NCBI RefSeq assembly: GCF_905147365.1
Contig: NC_056415.1
Span: 12,728,001-12,792,000 of the forward strand
Direction of reading: 5' to 3'
Origin: Aricia agestis
Lineage: Eukaryota; Arthropoda; Insecta; Lepidoptera; Lycaenidae
DNA length: 64,000 bases
The position numbers were made by a program, and so were the translations under genes. Positions 10,919 through 22,055 of the stretch are shown here, one piece after another. How positions within the stretch are numbered: the first letter of the stretch is position 1; every line of letters starts with the position of its first letter. The notes under the pieces were generated by a model that did no database searches, was not told the DNA's origin, and was given only the letters and a program-made list of their open reading frames with translations.

Positions 10919-11407
10919 ACTAGAGATCGCCCAATGGTCGAAATTCGACCTTAGTTTCAACGACATCGACATTAGGATTACTACCTATATATTTTTTTTT
11001 CAACTCTTGTCTCTGGGACTCAGCTGATCTCAGACTGGCCGTGTAAGCATTGTTAGTGTCTAAGATTCAATAAAAAAACTATAATCCATTTTCAATTTGT
11101 CAACTTGTTGTCAACAGACTTCAACCATAAATAAAAGAGTATAATTCGTATGTATAGGCTTGTCACTCAAAAATATGTCATTTCTCATGTGTGTGTGTTG
11201 TAGTGTGTGTAATGTTTTATTTGTTAAAAAAATGTATGATAAAAGCATAATTTCAAAATAATATTAGTTCGATGCACTACTTCACCATATAAACTATATG
11301 GTGAAGTAGTGCATCGAACTAATAACTGTGTAAAATTCCATGCACCTATGTTTCCCTATTTTTCGTAGAAAGGGTTACAAAGTTTTTCGTTCACGTATTA
11401 ATATTAT
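10919..11407 (+). repeat. Interspersed repeat, family D copy 1
   Basis: Opens 'actagagatcgcccaatgg' and 'cgaaattcgacc'. It ends 'cgttcacgtattaatatt'. Other copies: 38083-38622, 44908-45718 (reverse) and 47522-47910. This copy alone carries a 28-base inverted insertion, listed separately. No reading frame is shared among copies. Confidence 0.8.
11264..11322. repeat. Perfect 28-bp palindrome inside family D copy 1
   Basis: The left arm 11264-11291 and the right arm 11295-11322 are exact reverse complements with a 3-base spacer (AAC). The other family D copies have only one arm ('gatgcactccttcaccat'), followed directly by 'ataactgtg'. The right arm is therefore an inserted reverse complement of the left one. 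Confidence 0.92.
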
Positions 11408-11661
11408 GATAAAAACATCTTCATTGTAATTGACACAAGTAATGTGCATGTTTCGTTGTGCCATCACGAAACTTCGGCATTGCATATTAATTATGATAAA
11501 CAATAAATAATGTGGGGGGGGGGGGGGTTGTTTGGGGAAAAGGCTCAACCGCTTTCTTTTCGGGAAATAGTATGAAGTGAAAATAGTTAATCGGTTATTT
11601 GCATCCAACTCAAGATCTATCAAAATACCAACTAGTAAAAAATTATAAACTAAAGTTGTAA

Positions 11662-12185
11662 GGCTCTGTCCCTATCAGACACGGCGCGGCGCCGGCACCG
11701 TGTTACGGCACGACGCCGCCACCGTGATACGGTACGGCGCCACACCGTGTCACGGTGCCGCGTACGGTGCGTCCCTATTCAGTCGATATTTGCGCTCGAA
11801 CGAGAGTGCTTGTCTGGATACTGGATATGGATCGCGAAAAATTATTCTCTTGTTGTTACTAAGACCAAGATTGAAAAAGAATCATTAAATATTTTTTGAA
11901 GTCGGTTAAAAGGAAACCGAGGAAATTTTATCTATTATTTATTATAGATAAAATTTCCTCGGTATACATGACAATATTTGCACTACGCGACTTTGATATG
12001 TATTTTCATATTATACCTCGTTTAAGTTTGGACACAAATTCTGTTCGGAAGTTTCACCAGAATAGGGGCGCGCGGTGCACCGTATACGGCACCGTGTCAC
12101 GGTGCGGCGCCGTACCGTGTCACGGTGGCGGCGTCGTGCCGTAACACGGTGGCGGCGCCGTGCCGTGTCTGATGGGGACGCAGCC
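11662..12185. mobile_element. GC-rich foldback MITE, TAA target duplication
   Basis: Inverted arms of about 120 bp, starting 'ggctctgtccctatcagaca' and ending in the near complement, are built from nested CACCGTG/CACGGTG and GGCGCC units. They are far more GC-rich than the surroundings. The centre (11916-11963) is a further 20-bp perfect hairpin, 'accgaggaaattttatctat'. TAA flanks both ends (11659-11661 and 12186-12188), fitting a PIF/Harbinger-type 3-bp duplication. No coding capacity. In intron 4. Confidence 0.85.
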
Positions 12186-12855
12186 TAAGCACTAAACCAA
12201 TAGCTATTGAAAATTTATAAAACGTGTTATATTAAAATCCGCCGTGATGGGAGTAAAAGCGTATCGAATTTTCAGTGAACAGTTGTGACGCAACTCAGAT
12301 AAAACCGCATATTTTATTTACACTCGTTCGAATGGTGCTAATCGTTTGTTTACATCAACAATTGCGGAGTATTTGTTACTGATGTGCTAATCTTTTGCGC
12401 AATAATCAAGATTAAGCAAATGTAAATATCATGGAGCATTGAATGAGATTTTCAAAGATTTTTGCTCTTTTAGAAGTTTTTGATGTGCAAAATTCTTAGG
12501 GCTTAGTAAAACGTCATGTTAAGGTGCAAAATACTATATTTGTGATATGTTTGTAAAGACCGCTCATCGAACGGGTAGAATAAAAAAAAACGTTTATGGC
12601 TATTTGTCTATATTTTCACTTGCGCACGAATATGACTCTATGTTGTTCGACGTTGGTCGTGTTATAGGTTGGCGTAAAAAGAGGCAAGACGTATGTTGCG
12701 CTAGGCTCAAAATGTATCTTTCGGGTGACCAGAATTCAATGTGTACAAAAGTTTTTTGTTGCAATTTGCATCTTTAACATTGTTAAAGTCCAGTCTGCAA
12801 GTTTTCGCAAGTTAACGTGCAATTATACATTTAATATAATATGTTTTGTATACAG
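12186..12855. other. Intron 4 distal part, no gene seen
   Basis: Unremarkable AT-rich intron with no recognised repeat or exon. It ends in the polypyrimidine-poor acceptor 'ttttgtatacag' of exon 5. Confidence 0.4.
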
Positions 12856-12981
12856 AGCTTCCGGAGACTTCGTTCACGCGAAGTATCAGCAACCCGGAGG
12901 CGGTGATGCGCCGGCGCCGACAGCAGAAACTCGAGCGGAAACTGCAGCAGTTCCGCTCCAAAGATGGCGGACCAGACACCG
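12856..12981 (+). CDS. cno: canoe exon 5 (SISNPE segment)
   Basis: Completes codon 189 and encodes residues to 230: ELPETSFTRSISNPEAVMRR followed by a basic, Gln-rich helix, and ending with GGPDT. The motif TSFTR-S/T-ISNPE-VM-RRRQQKLE is a hallmark of canoe/afadin between the two RA domains. Acceptor 'ttttgtatacag'; donor ACCG|GTGAAT. Phases 1 and 1. Confidence 0.95.
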
Positions 12982-13119
12982 GTGAATGCAATTTTCCCTA
13001 ATATTATACGTCTGTAAACTAACCCAGTTACAAAAATAATAAACCGGCATAATTGGTTGTTGTTGCGCTTTTAAAACGCTGTTTGTGTCATCGTCGGTCA
13101 AGTGACTTCCCTGTTCTAA

Positions 13120-13585
13120 GGCCTAATTTCACCATCGACTGTTAAAGTTAATGCTCGAATTAGTTTCATGTTCCCTCCTTCGTTTTTCACACAGACATAG
13201 ATCATGATAGATACCGCATGTGTATGTACTTCGCGTGCCATATCGCGCTCCCAAACGACGAGCAATGCTCGTCTTTCGAAAGTCTGTTCTTTAGTCTGCT
13301 ATCGGAATCGGACGTCAATCGGAATTTTAAAAATGACTAAATGCCTATAAGTGCCATATTGAGCTGTAGAAATTCAAATAGAAACTTTGGCCTAGATAAT
13401 GGGCACTTTTCTTATCATCGGTACGACACAGTAGCTATGAAAAAGTGGCACGCTCGTTATCATACAAATGGAGCAACATGCGGTATCTATCTTGATCTAT
13501 GTCTGTGGTTTTTCATATGGATGAATGAGAAGACATGACATTTTAACGAGCTGTTAACCCTAACAGACGTAGGTGAAATTGGACC
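13120..13585. mobile_element. MITE with TAA target duplication
   Basis: The ends 'ggcctaatttcacc' and (complement) 'ggtccaatttcacc' are flanked by TAA at 13117-13119 and 13586-13588. Imperfect inversion continues inward, with 'atagataccgcatg' at about 13207 mirrored at about 13478. About 466 bp, no transposase. Fits a PIF/Harbinger-type non-autonomous element. Confidence 0.8.
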
Positions 13586-13599
13586 TAAAGTTCATATTT

Positions 13600-14147
13600 T
13601 TGAACAGAGAACTTATACTTGTCTCATGACAGCAATCAATTTGGCTTTACTAAAGGTCGGTCCACAACAGATGCAGGCATCAGTCTTTTATGTAATATAT
13701 TTGAAGCCTGGGAGGGACTTGCACTTGGCATCTTCTGCGATCTATCCAAAGCATCTGACTGTGTCAAACACACTACATTAGTCAGAAATTTGTACCATTT
13801 TGGTATAAGGGCACGACCTTAAAACTGTTAAGTTCTTACCTTGCAAATAGAACGCAAAGAGTAAAAGAAAATTCAAAAAGGTCGAATGGAAGTTAAAGTT
13901 AGGTGTACTACAGGGATCTATTTTAGATCCCTTTCTTTTATTCATCTACATAAATGACCCACCTTATATAGTTAATGCTAAGCATGAAATAGTACTTTTT
14001 GCTGACGACACTTTACTAATTTCTAATGTGAAGCGACGACAATATAATTACGACGAGGTAAATAGTGCTCTAACAATGCTTATAATTTACTATTAAATTC
14101 TATCAAAACGAAATGTTTAAAGTTCATTAGGCAAGTAAGAGAAAATG
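13600..14147 (+). pseudogene. LINE reverse transcriptase fragment (broken)
   Basis: One frame (13619-13822) reads NQFGFTKGRSTTDAGISLL, then FCDLSKASDCVKH and RNLYHFGI. These correspond to the palm/fingers region of non-LTR reverse transcriptases (GF.KGRST.DA; DLSKA.D.V.H). A second frame continues with GSILDPFLLFIYINDPP (from 13914) and LFADDT (13995-14012), the FADD catalytic motif. The frame change between about 13822 and 13914 and several stops make it dead. The motif order suggests a Jockey/CR1-like LINE. No endonuclease or ORF1 is attached. Confidence 0.85.
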
Positions 14148-14210
14148 AACATAGTGGACACCACTGTATTCCTAGGTATAACTAGGAATACAGTATTGTC
14201 CACTATGTTC
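14147..14210. repeat. 29-bp hairpin at the LINE fragment edge
   Basis: Arms 14147-14175 and 14182-14210 are reverse complements with two mismatches ('gaacatagtggacaccactg' versus the opposite arm). The spacer is 6 bases. It may be a small foldback element or a local inverted duplication; no sibling is in the window. Confidence 0.75.
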
Positions 14211-14331
14211 ATATTATTAGTTTAGAATATATTTTAATACACGGTTTTTTATTAAAAGATATGTGCAAGTTGTCTATTGCCTCATGTTAATTAAAAAAAT
14301 GAATAAAATAAATTGTATTATTTGTACGCAG

Positions 14332-14489
14332 GTGGAACGTTGAAAATATACGGGTCGTCGCTGTGCCCGGACGTGCCGTACAAGACGCTGCTGCTGTCGG
14401 TGGGCGACTGTGCGGCGGGCGTGCTGCGCGAGATGCTCGACAAGTACGGCCTGAGCCGCCACGACCCCGCGCAGTACTGCATCGTTCAG
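14332..14489 (+). CDS. cno: canoe exon 6 (start of RA2)
   Basis: Completes codon 231 and encodes residues to 283: GGTLKIYGSSLCPDVPYKTL, LLSVGDCAAGVLREMLDKYG and DPAQYCIVQ. This is the first half of the second Ras-association domain of canoe/afadin (GGTL.IY...PYKT.LLS...EKYGL...YC). Acceptor 'tatttgtacgcag'; donor CAG|GTACGT. Entry phase 1, exit phase 0. Strongly GC-biased codons contrast with the AT-rich introns. Confidence 0.96.
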
Positions 14490-14608
14490 GTACGTCACTG
14501 CTGTACCATACAACACCAGTCGCCGTCACAAGATTTTGTACAACACGTATTTTCGGCATAGTTGGTATTGTGCATGTTACTACTTGTAACCGGCACAATA
14601 TCTACATA

Positions 14609-15072
14609 ATGGGGATTGTCCATTTTTTTTTAATTTTGCTCATTACAAAAACATTTCGAGGAATAAGGTCAGTGATCGTTTTTCTGTATATAAACGAAAA
14701 AAATACCCATTAGTTACTTGTATTTTTGAACAAATACGTTTAACCTTTGTTTGACCTTCAATGGCGTAAATTAGCAATAAATTCGACCAACATTACGTTT
14801 CGAACTTTTGGTAAGCTTCTCGTATCAGCTTTTACATAATGAGAACTTGCATTTGACGAACCAGCCATTATAAATAAGATTGAAAGGAAATTTAAAACAT
14901 ATGCAGAGGTCAATTGGCGGCCGATGATGACGTCAGAGCGAAACTTTAAAAATTTATTGAGAAAAAACTAGCCAATGAATTTCAAAATTATTTAATTTAT
15001 ATTCTTAAAATACCCTATTTTAACGAAAAAAAATATAAAAAGTACACGTGATTTTTTTTGGACAATGCCCAT
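14609..15072. mobile_element. MITE with TA target duplication
   Basis: Ends 'atggggattgtcca' and (complement) 'atgggcattgtcca' are each followed by A/T runs. TA flanks at 14607-14608 and 15073-15074 fit a Tc1/mariner-type non-autonomous element of about 464 bp. In intron 6; no coding potential. Confidence 0.8.
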
Positions 15073-15460
15073 TATCGCGCAAGAAAAGAATTGCATAGTA
15101 GTTACCTAGATTGTATTATGGATTATGACTTTTTCCCCAGTGAGTTTGACCCCTCCTGGGACCGCGCATACTTAAGATGCTGCTGCTATCAGTGGGCAAC
15201 TGCGCGGCACCATACGCAATATAATAATTTATAAAATATCGATGCAAGAAATGGGATCAAACAAAACGATCATAGGGCCGTACGTACGTAGGTACGTACG
15301 TATTTCTTAGTGTACATAATTATGGTGATAATGTTGTATTACAATTTTGCTTTGCGTGAAACGACGGAGCGCTACAACATAGTCCAGGGCCCTCGAATAT
15401 AATTTTTAGCATGAGACACTGAAATATAAACTGGATTCATAAATTATGCTCCATCATCAG

Positions 15461-15542
15461 GTGGACACGGCAGACAACTCGGAGTACATACTGGAGGACG
15501 ACGAGTGCCCGCTCGCCATCGTCATGACACACCCACACCGCA
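15461..15542 (+). CDS. cno: canoe exon 7 (RA2 continued)
   Basis: Encodes residues 284-310 plus one base of codon 311: VDTADNSEYILEDDECPLAI and MTHPHR. The EDDECPL motif is strictly conserved in afadin RA2. Acceptor 'ccatcatcag'; donor CGCA|GTGAGT, near consensus. Entry phase 0, exit phase 1. The next coding exon lies 38.8 kb downstream. Continuity with exon 8 is supported by phase and by the unbroken afadin-like sequence across the junction. Confidence 0.94.
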
Positions 15543-15570
15543 GTGAGTAATGTGTGATATTTTATACTAA

Positions 15571-15762
15571 GGGCCCTTCCACACGACGTTTTTTACGCTC
15601 GTTTGTATCGATACAAACGCAAGTTGTGCGCTCAGCAAACGGAAGGAAGCTGACACGTTTTAAACTTTATATCTGCCAAAACGCGATGAAAACGCGCAGA
15701 AGACTAGCGCATCAGAAACGCGCGTCGTCAGTGCGCAAAAAATACGTCGTGTGGAAATGCCC
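15571..15762. mobile_element. Small MITE with TAA target duplication
   Basis: Ends 'gggcccttccacacgacgt' and (complement) 'gggcatttccacacgacgt' are flanked by TAA at 15568-15570 and 15763-15765. 192 bp, GC-richer than its flanks, no coding. It begins only 28 bases after the exon 7 donor. Confidence 0.85.
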
Positions 15763-16760
15763 TAACTACTTACAACTTATATTTTGTTATCTCTTTCGCA
15801 CTAGGCCGCCGCTATATTTCTGTCTCTATCGTACGTGTGGGTTGCATCACTTGCAGCGTTTGAAGCCGTTAAAAACTCGTATCGTCAAACACACGACAAA
15901 TATAATAATGCAAACTTATATTTTTGTTCCTGTATTTTTTCATTAACCAAGCAAGTTTAAATTACATATTAATGGATCTATTATTTTTTCAAGTTTAAAA
16001 AGCGTTGCGTTAAGTGTTTGTCGTCGTTTCGGAACCATACAGTACCCTACTCACTATTTAGTTTCTTCCTTGCCTTGCATTTGATGATCCGTCTAGTGCA
16101 AACAGACATATTTTTACCTTAAACATTATTTTTAGACAAAGGAAACATTTTTATTTTTCCTTTATTTGAAATACTAATGACACAACACACGAGTATGTTT
16201 TAAATACTATTTGTTTGTAATGTTGTGGTGACTTGTGTTTATCAGCAGTTTAGTAAATATTAAACAAGAATATTTGATTTCCCGAGCAAAATTCATGCAC
16301 CGAAGTTAGCAGCAAACGCTAAAGTTGATAAACAAAGTTACGACAGAAGTTCTTTCTGGAATTCAAAGTATGCAAATATGAAATTCGAATGCTCGGAAAA
16401 GCAATAAATTTCCTTCGAAGTTCATGTATGTAATACGTATAACGTTATATTAGAATAGGGAAAATGTTACAGGTGTTACAATACAAGCAAGTATTTGCAT
16501 TTTTATTAAATGGCTTGTGTTCTTATTCTAAGTATTTTTTTATGAAATAAGGAACAAAAAGAAGCAGATCAATCATGTAATGGTAAGCAAAGAGTTTGTG
16601 TTTATGGTGCCTGAAATCTTAAAGCCCAACTCAATAATAATAATAATTAATATTAATTTATATTAATATAAGGTTATAACTTACAGTGTAGTTAGGGATA
16701 AAATATCGTGAAATAATAATAATATAAATATTTTTCTTAGCAAGCAATATTATATATAAT
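15763..16760. other. Intron 7 proximal stretch, no gene seen
   Basis: AT-rich, with TAA-type simple sequence at about 16635-16670. No exon, repeat family or structured RNA recognised. Confidence 0.4.
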
Positions 16761-16970
16761 ACTAGATGTCACCCGCAACTTCGTTGCGCCAAAATCGTTT
16801 ATAGTGCGGGAACTGTACATTTTTCCGGGATGAAAAGTATCCTATGTCCTTTCCCAGGACTCAAAGTGTCTCTTTACAAAATTTCACCATAATCGGTTTA
16901 GCGGTTTAAGCGTGAAGAGAGGAAGAGGACAGACACACAGACACACTTTCGCATTTATAATATTAAGTAA
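16761..16970 (+). repeat. Interspersed repeat, family A copy
   Basis: Full landmark order: 'actagatgtcacccgcaact', 'gggatgaaaagtatcctatg', 'gcgtgaagagaggaagagg', 'cacactttcgcatttataat'. Reference copy for the family in this window; others lie at 26391, 39680, 42244, 48000, 52091, 56904, 59041 and 63693. Confidence 0.8.
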
Positions 16971-17372
16971 GTATAGTATGGATTAGTATGGATAAGAAAT
17001 AATAAATATATTGAGCTCAAATGAAAAGCTTCAATGAAGTATTCAGTTTCAGAGAAATTTATGTGAGAAGTTGAGATAGAGAAGTTAAACAACTATCAAT
17101 TGTCGGCTGTCTAACTTTTATCTTGAATATTACGAGTTTCTTGTTATGTGCCTAATTCTATTTGATATAAAATTCCTTAGTGGCCACTTAGGTAGAAGAA
17201 GTTAGCGTTAATAATTAACTATTATTTACTATGTAAGATATTAGAGTATTTAACGCCGGCAAAAGCTACACAAGAGAAAGTGATATTTAAAATATGACCC
17301 TTTAAACTTAGCGAACCATCCGCGAACCATTCATTGTGTTTTGAATAAATCTCTCGATGACCCTATTATTTT

Positions 17373-17672
17373 CATAAAGTTAATATACCTAGCGGAATAG
17401 AGAAACAAAGGCCTGAGCAAGAGAGATGTCACTATCAGTAACACTGCGTGGTAAAAAGAGACGTGTGATACATGACAGCAGCACTCTTTTTTTGACGTCC
17501 AGTTGGCACGCGTGCCACACGATGACAATTTAATCTCATAAAATTCATGTTCAATCATGCTTGTGTAAGTGTACATACGTACACATATTTTTCACACAGA
17601 TGAAAACTTATTTTGGTTTCGTTTGACAGCTCAAGATTGTTGCTCTATTCCGCTAGATATATTAACTTTATG
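17373..17672. mobile_element. Foldback MITE, 30-bp arms
   Basis: 'cataaagttaatatacctag' at 17373 is mirrored at the right end (to 17672) with one or two mismatches. About 300 bp; no target duplication could be assigned with confidence. Confidence 0.65.
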
Positions 17673-18265
17673 ATTATTTTAATATTACATTTACGATATC
17701 GTAAAGACCTGGGTACTTGCTCAAATTGCACTTTATTATTTCGACATCGCAGTATTACTAACAAAGGTATGGGATTTCGCTGTGTCGGGGGGTTATTATG
17801 ACGTTTGCAATGCCTTAAGTGAAATTCCAGACCTATACGTTTTAGGGATTATTTTATTTCACACGTACGGAACCCTCCTACAAACGTCCTGCGACGTTCT
17901 AGGTTGGGTTTTTATAACATTAGTCTAACTTTGCCGTCGAAATTATCGAATATTATTTGACTAAGCACCCAGCAGGCTCAACAATTTCACGGCGTCAACC
18001 CAACGCTGGAAAGATAACCTGCTTCGTCAAAATGTCTCTTTGATCAGTCAAATTAAGTTTGGCACCGTACTTTGAATATTATGCAAACAAATTCCCAGCT
18101 GGTCGTTAGCGCGACGCTTCCAAAATCACATTCGAATAGACCTTTATTACATCGAACATATTCTCATATAAATGGTAATACAGAATATACACTGCAATAT
18201 GTTACAATCCATACTAATATTGTGTCTATCTGTTTACCTTTTCTTGCTGAAACCACAGAACTAAC

Positions 18266-18567
18266 CATGGGCGTACCCAGGTTCTGGGCCAGGGGGGGGC
18301 AAATTACCCAGGTTCTGGGTGAGAGGGAGGGGGGGGGGCAAATTACGCAGATTCTGGGCCAGGGGGGGGCAAATCAGATTTTTTATAAGCTAGGTGTTTA
18401 TAAAAATAAAAATTAATAATTTTTAGTTGTATTGCAAACAAATGGCAAAAATTCGTTATTTTTATAGATGAAAGTACTAGATAATATACTTAGTAGGGAC
18501 GTCAACATGATCCAGGGGGGGGGCAGCTGCCCCCCCCCCCTGCCCTCCCCCCCTCGGTACGCCCATG
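18266..18567. mobile_element. hAT-type MITE with 8-bp target duplication
   Basis: Termini CATGGGCGTACC and GGTACGCCCATG are perfect inverted repeats. The direct 8-bp repeat GAACTAAC lies at 18258-18265 and 18568-18575. The 8-bp duplication is diagnostic of hAT-like insertion. The interior holds repeated 'ggttctgggccagggg' units and long G and C runs. It carries no transposase and is 302 bp long. Confidence 0.93.
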
Positions 18568-18654
18568 GAACTAACTATGCTTTGTTTGTAGATATGGTAA
18601 AGTGGTCTCGGGATATCATGGAATAGTTTTTATCACGGAATACGTATAGTCAGA

Positions 18655-19216
18655 GAGCCCTAGAACAAATTTTTTTGATTACCATCAAGCTAATTTTTTG
18701 TGAGTAGCTTCATTATGACAAGTCAAACAACATTTTTATTTGCGAAAAATCTTGAAAGTGGTAGAACTACCTAGTGGTCTAACTAAATAGAAAGGATATC
18801 ATACTTTGATTTGATGGTCCTATACTATTTTTCTATTTGTAGGACAATGTTACTCTTAAATTATAGTTATAACTATTAACCTACCAATATACAAAAAAAT
18901 CAGCTGGTTAGGATTCCGTTTTAGGGTTCTTTAATCAACAAAACTTGGTTGACTACGGTACCCTAAAACGGAACCCTAACCAGCTGATTTTTTGTATATT
19001 GCTAGGATAATAGTTATATAATTTAAGAGTAACATTGTCCTAAAAATAGAACAATCCATATTTTAGGACCATCAATTCAAATTATGAAATCCTTTCTATC
19101 TCTGTTAGCTACCACTTTCAACATTTTTCGCAGGTAAAAATGTTGTTTGTCTTATCAAAATGAAGCTACTCACAAATACATAGGTTGAGAGTAATAAAAA
19201 AAATGTTCTAGGGCTC
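18655..19216. mobile_element. Long foldback element, about 265-bp arms
   Basis: The two halves are near-perfect reverse complements from 'gagccctagaac' (18655) to its mirror at 19216. Around the centre, 'cagctggttaggattccgtt' is mirrored by 'accctaaccagctg', leaving a turn of about 35 bases at 18927-18962. No coding. The end sequence gives no clear target duplication. Confidence 0.88.
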
Positions 19217-19819
19217 CCGACTAGTAAGTACGTTTTCTGCGCGATAAACAAATTTCTGCGCTAGTATAGGTAACTTCTACTTTGCTTTTACCGAAATGAC
19301 TTATTATTTGAGCTATGACCGGATTGAATACGCACGGTCTGCCTGAAAACCGCACTGAAAACGGAGGCTCAAAAATTTGACTGACTTACGTCCTACATTA
19401 CATTCAAAAGTTTATCTCCTCATAAAAGTTAAAAGTAATTTCCACGGGTAACGGTAATCACTGCCATCAGGCGATCCGGCTGATCGTTTCCCGACGTGCT
19501 CCATAAGAAATAGGTGTCATCAAGCTTTCAGTAATGAAATCCAATTAATAATCGTCGGTATACTTCGCGCTTCATTTTGGTTTTGTATTTACAGAAGTTG
19601 AAGTGGAAATATAAGGCTCTGCGAGGCTTCGTTAACCACTTTATAACGTTCAAGTTAATTTAAATCGGGCGTGTTGGACGTTGTAATGACGCTTTCGGTT
19701 AATTAGTTTTCAGCTAACAGCTTATTTTGTAGCCAGCTTATAGGGAATAATATTTTTTTGGACAATAACTTAAATAACTGATAAGATGGAGTACCTCATC
19801 ATACAGAGGTTAATAACGG

Positions 19820-19955
19820 TCAAAACCAATCTATACTAATTATATTTAAAACATGAAGAGTGAATTCTTTTGTTTGAACAAATAGAGTGAGGGAAAATGT
19901 ACGTTTCCCGCGAAATTCCTTATTTACGCTGGCGAAGCCGCACGGAACATCTAGT
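19820..19955 (-). repeat. Repeat fragment, family A2
   Basis: Ends 'gcggctt'-like on the - strand: the + strand reads 'gctggcgaagccgcacggaa' then 'catctagtt'. This matches the ends of the elements at 22056-22380 (+) and 26671-27206 (-). Confidence 0.6.
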
Positions 19956-20360
19956 TCTTAAGTTCCACCATTGAATTTTCTATTCTCTATAATATACATA
20001 AATTATGTTCAGAGTTTCTCACTTTTTCATGTAGTATAAAATATGGCCCATCCCGTTAAAAAAACTCATTTGTTTTGCTTTATCCAACGGTTTATTTGTG
20101 TCTTTTAACGGTTTATAAAGTGCTTATTAAATTGGAGCTCTTGATAAGCCGGGGTACTCTCACAATGTAGCTCCTTCAACGATCGTGATAAAGAATAAAC
20201 GATGTCTTTTGTGCAATAAAAAGTCTGCCCATTATGTATTTCATTTATAACAATATATCTCTGCGAGAGATACAGTGGCGAGGATTTCATATAAAGCTTG
20301 GTGTTTTTAAAAATCTTCGCACATAAAGGCGTAGTTTACTGGCTTACTGGCTTATAATAA

Positions 20361-20820
20361 AAAATCGACCAAGTGCGAGTCGGACTCGCGCACGTAGGGT
20401 TCCGTACCGTTATAAAGCAAAATAGAGCAAAATTAGGCCAAAATTGTGTTTTTGTAAGGGAACCCCTATTAATTTTTTAATACTAATATTATTAAGTATT
20501 AAATAATAAAGTACACATGAAACTAAGGATCATGTGAAAGATTCAAGTATGTACCTATTGCTATTATTGATATAGAGCAAAAAAGGCCAAAAAATCACGT
20601 TTGTTGTATGGGAACCCCCTTTAAATATTAACTTTATTTTGTTTTTAGTATTTGTTGTTATGGCGGCAACGTAATATATACACAGTCTGTATTTATTTCA
20701 ACTCTAGCTAATACCGTTCTTGAGTTACAGCCTGGAGACATACAGACAGACGGAAGGACAGACAACGAAGTCTTAGTAATAGGGTTCCGTTTTTACCCTT
20801 TGGGTACAGCACCCTAAAAA
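20361..20820 (+). repeat. Interspersed repeat, family C copy 1
   Basis: Opens 'gaccaagtgcgagtcggact' and 'gggttccgtaccg'. It contains 'cagcctggagacatacagac' and ends 'ccctttgggtacagcaccct'. The conserved opening and closing arms are partial complements of each other. Other copies: 21565-22055 (reverse), 30138-30636 and 42967-43626. Confidence 0.8.
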
Positions 20821-21564
20821 TGAAGATAGTAGTTACTGCGCCTTTAAATTGCAGAGAAAAGATATGTGTAAAAATGGTATGTTTTCTATATTTTCTTTTT
20901 CGATCGTGGATAGCGTTATATAAGCGCAAAATAGATTTGTTGGGACCAAAACAGTATCTTTAACATTATAATAATATGCTCTTATTTTGAAGCTCTTATT
21001 GTGACCGTATCACTGTATACTTTATTTATTGGTAACCAAGCTTACTAATGCTATCTGTATAAAGGAACAGCGACAGTGTATTAAGGAACCCGTATAAAAA
21101 GTTGCAAAATAAAAGTAGAAAATTCGTATGACTCTTCAAATTTAGGGGAACTCTTTATGATTGTTCGAGTGGCATTAAAGAGGGAAATAATTGATAACCA
21201 TAGAAACAATGTAGCGCAATAAAAGTCTTTGTGTTGTAATTACTGGCGTAGAAAAACGACACTGTTACTCCATTAGCGATGGCTGGGAGCCTCGGTGCCT
21301 TTAACCTTTACAAAATATTATTGTTGTTTGTGTATTGTCTGTCTGTCTGTGGTCGTGACAAGCGGGCGTGTAATGAATAAGTTTTTGATAGATACCCAAT
21401 AACTAATAAGAATTGTTGTCTGATTGAAAAATAAACCTTAGATATTTTTCGTTTAATGTTAGGTACTTGTGTCAGCGTAGTTGGTAACAGCTGGTAAGCT
21501 TTGATTGAAATGAGAATTAAGAGAAACGTAATATGCCGTGTCAAAATTTTACACATAATATAAT

Positions 21565-22055
21565 TTAGGGTTCCGTACCCAAAGGGTAAAAACGGGGCCC
21601 TATTACTGAGACTTCGATGTCTGTCTGTCTGTCCGTCTGTCAGCTGATCTGTCTGTCTCCAGGCTGTAACTTAAGAATGGTAATAGTTAAAGAGTTGAAT
21701 TTTTCACGGATTATTTCTTATTATATATACTATATTATTTCTGTTGCCGCTATAACAAAAAATACTAAAAAACAAAATAAATTAAATATTTAAGGGCTAC
21801 CATACAACAAACGTGATTTTTCAAACATTTTTGTTCGGTATCAATGATGACAACAGCCTACCACTAGGGCCTAGGCACTTGAAATTTTCACAAAAGCCTT
21901 AATTATATGTGTACTTTAATAATAATTAATATTCATATTAAAATAAGATACAAATTTAAGGGGGCTGCCATACAAAAAACAACATTTTTGGCCTATTTTT
22001 GCTCTATAACGGTACGGAACCCTTTGTGCGCGAGTCCGACTTACACTTGGCCGAT
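21565..22055 (-). repeat. Interspersed repeat, family C copy 2 (reverse)
   Basis: Starts 'agggttccgtacccaaaggg' and ends 'gcgagtccgacttacacttg', the reverse of copy 1. Its 5' head is then repeated as an inverted copy after 22089; see the palindrome entry. Confidence 0.8.

Noticed and set aside
14274..14713. Several frames overlapping canoe exon 6 on both strands
   Set aside because: They are shadows of the GC-rich RA2 exon. Only the frame consistent with the splice phases reads as afadin.
15554..15946. 130-codon + strand frame after exon 7
   Set aside because: Its first half is the TAA-flanked MITE (15571-15762). No conserved protein features.
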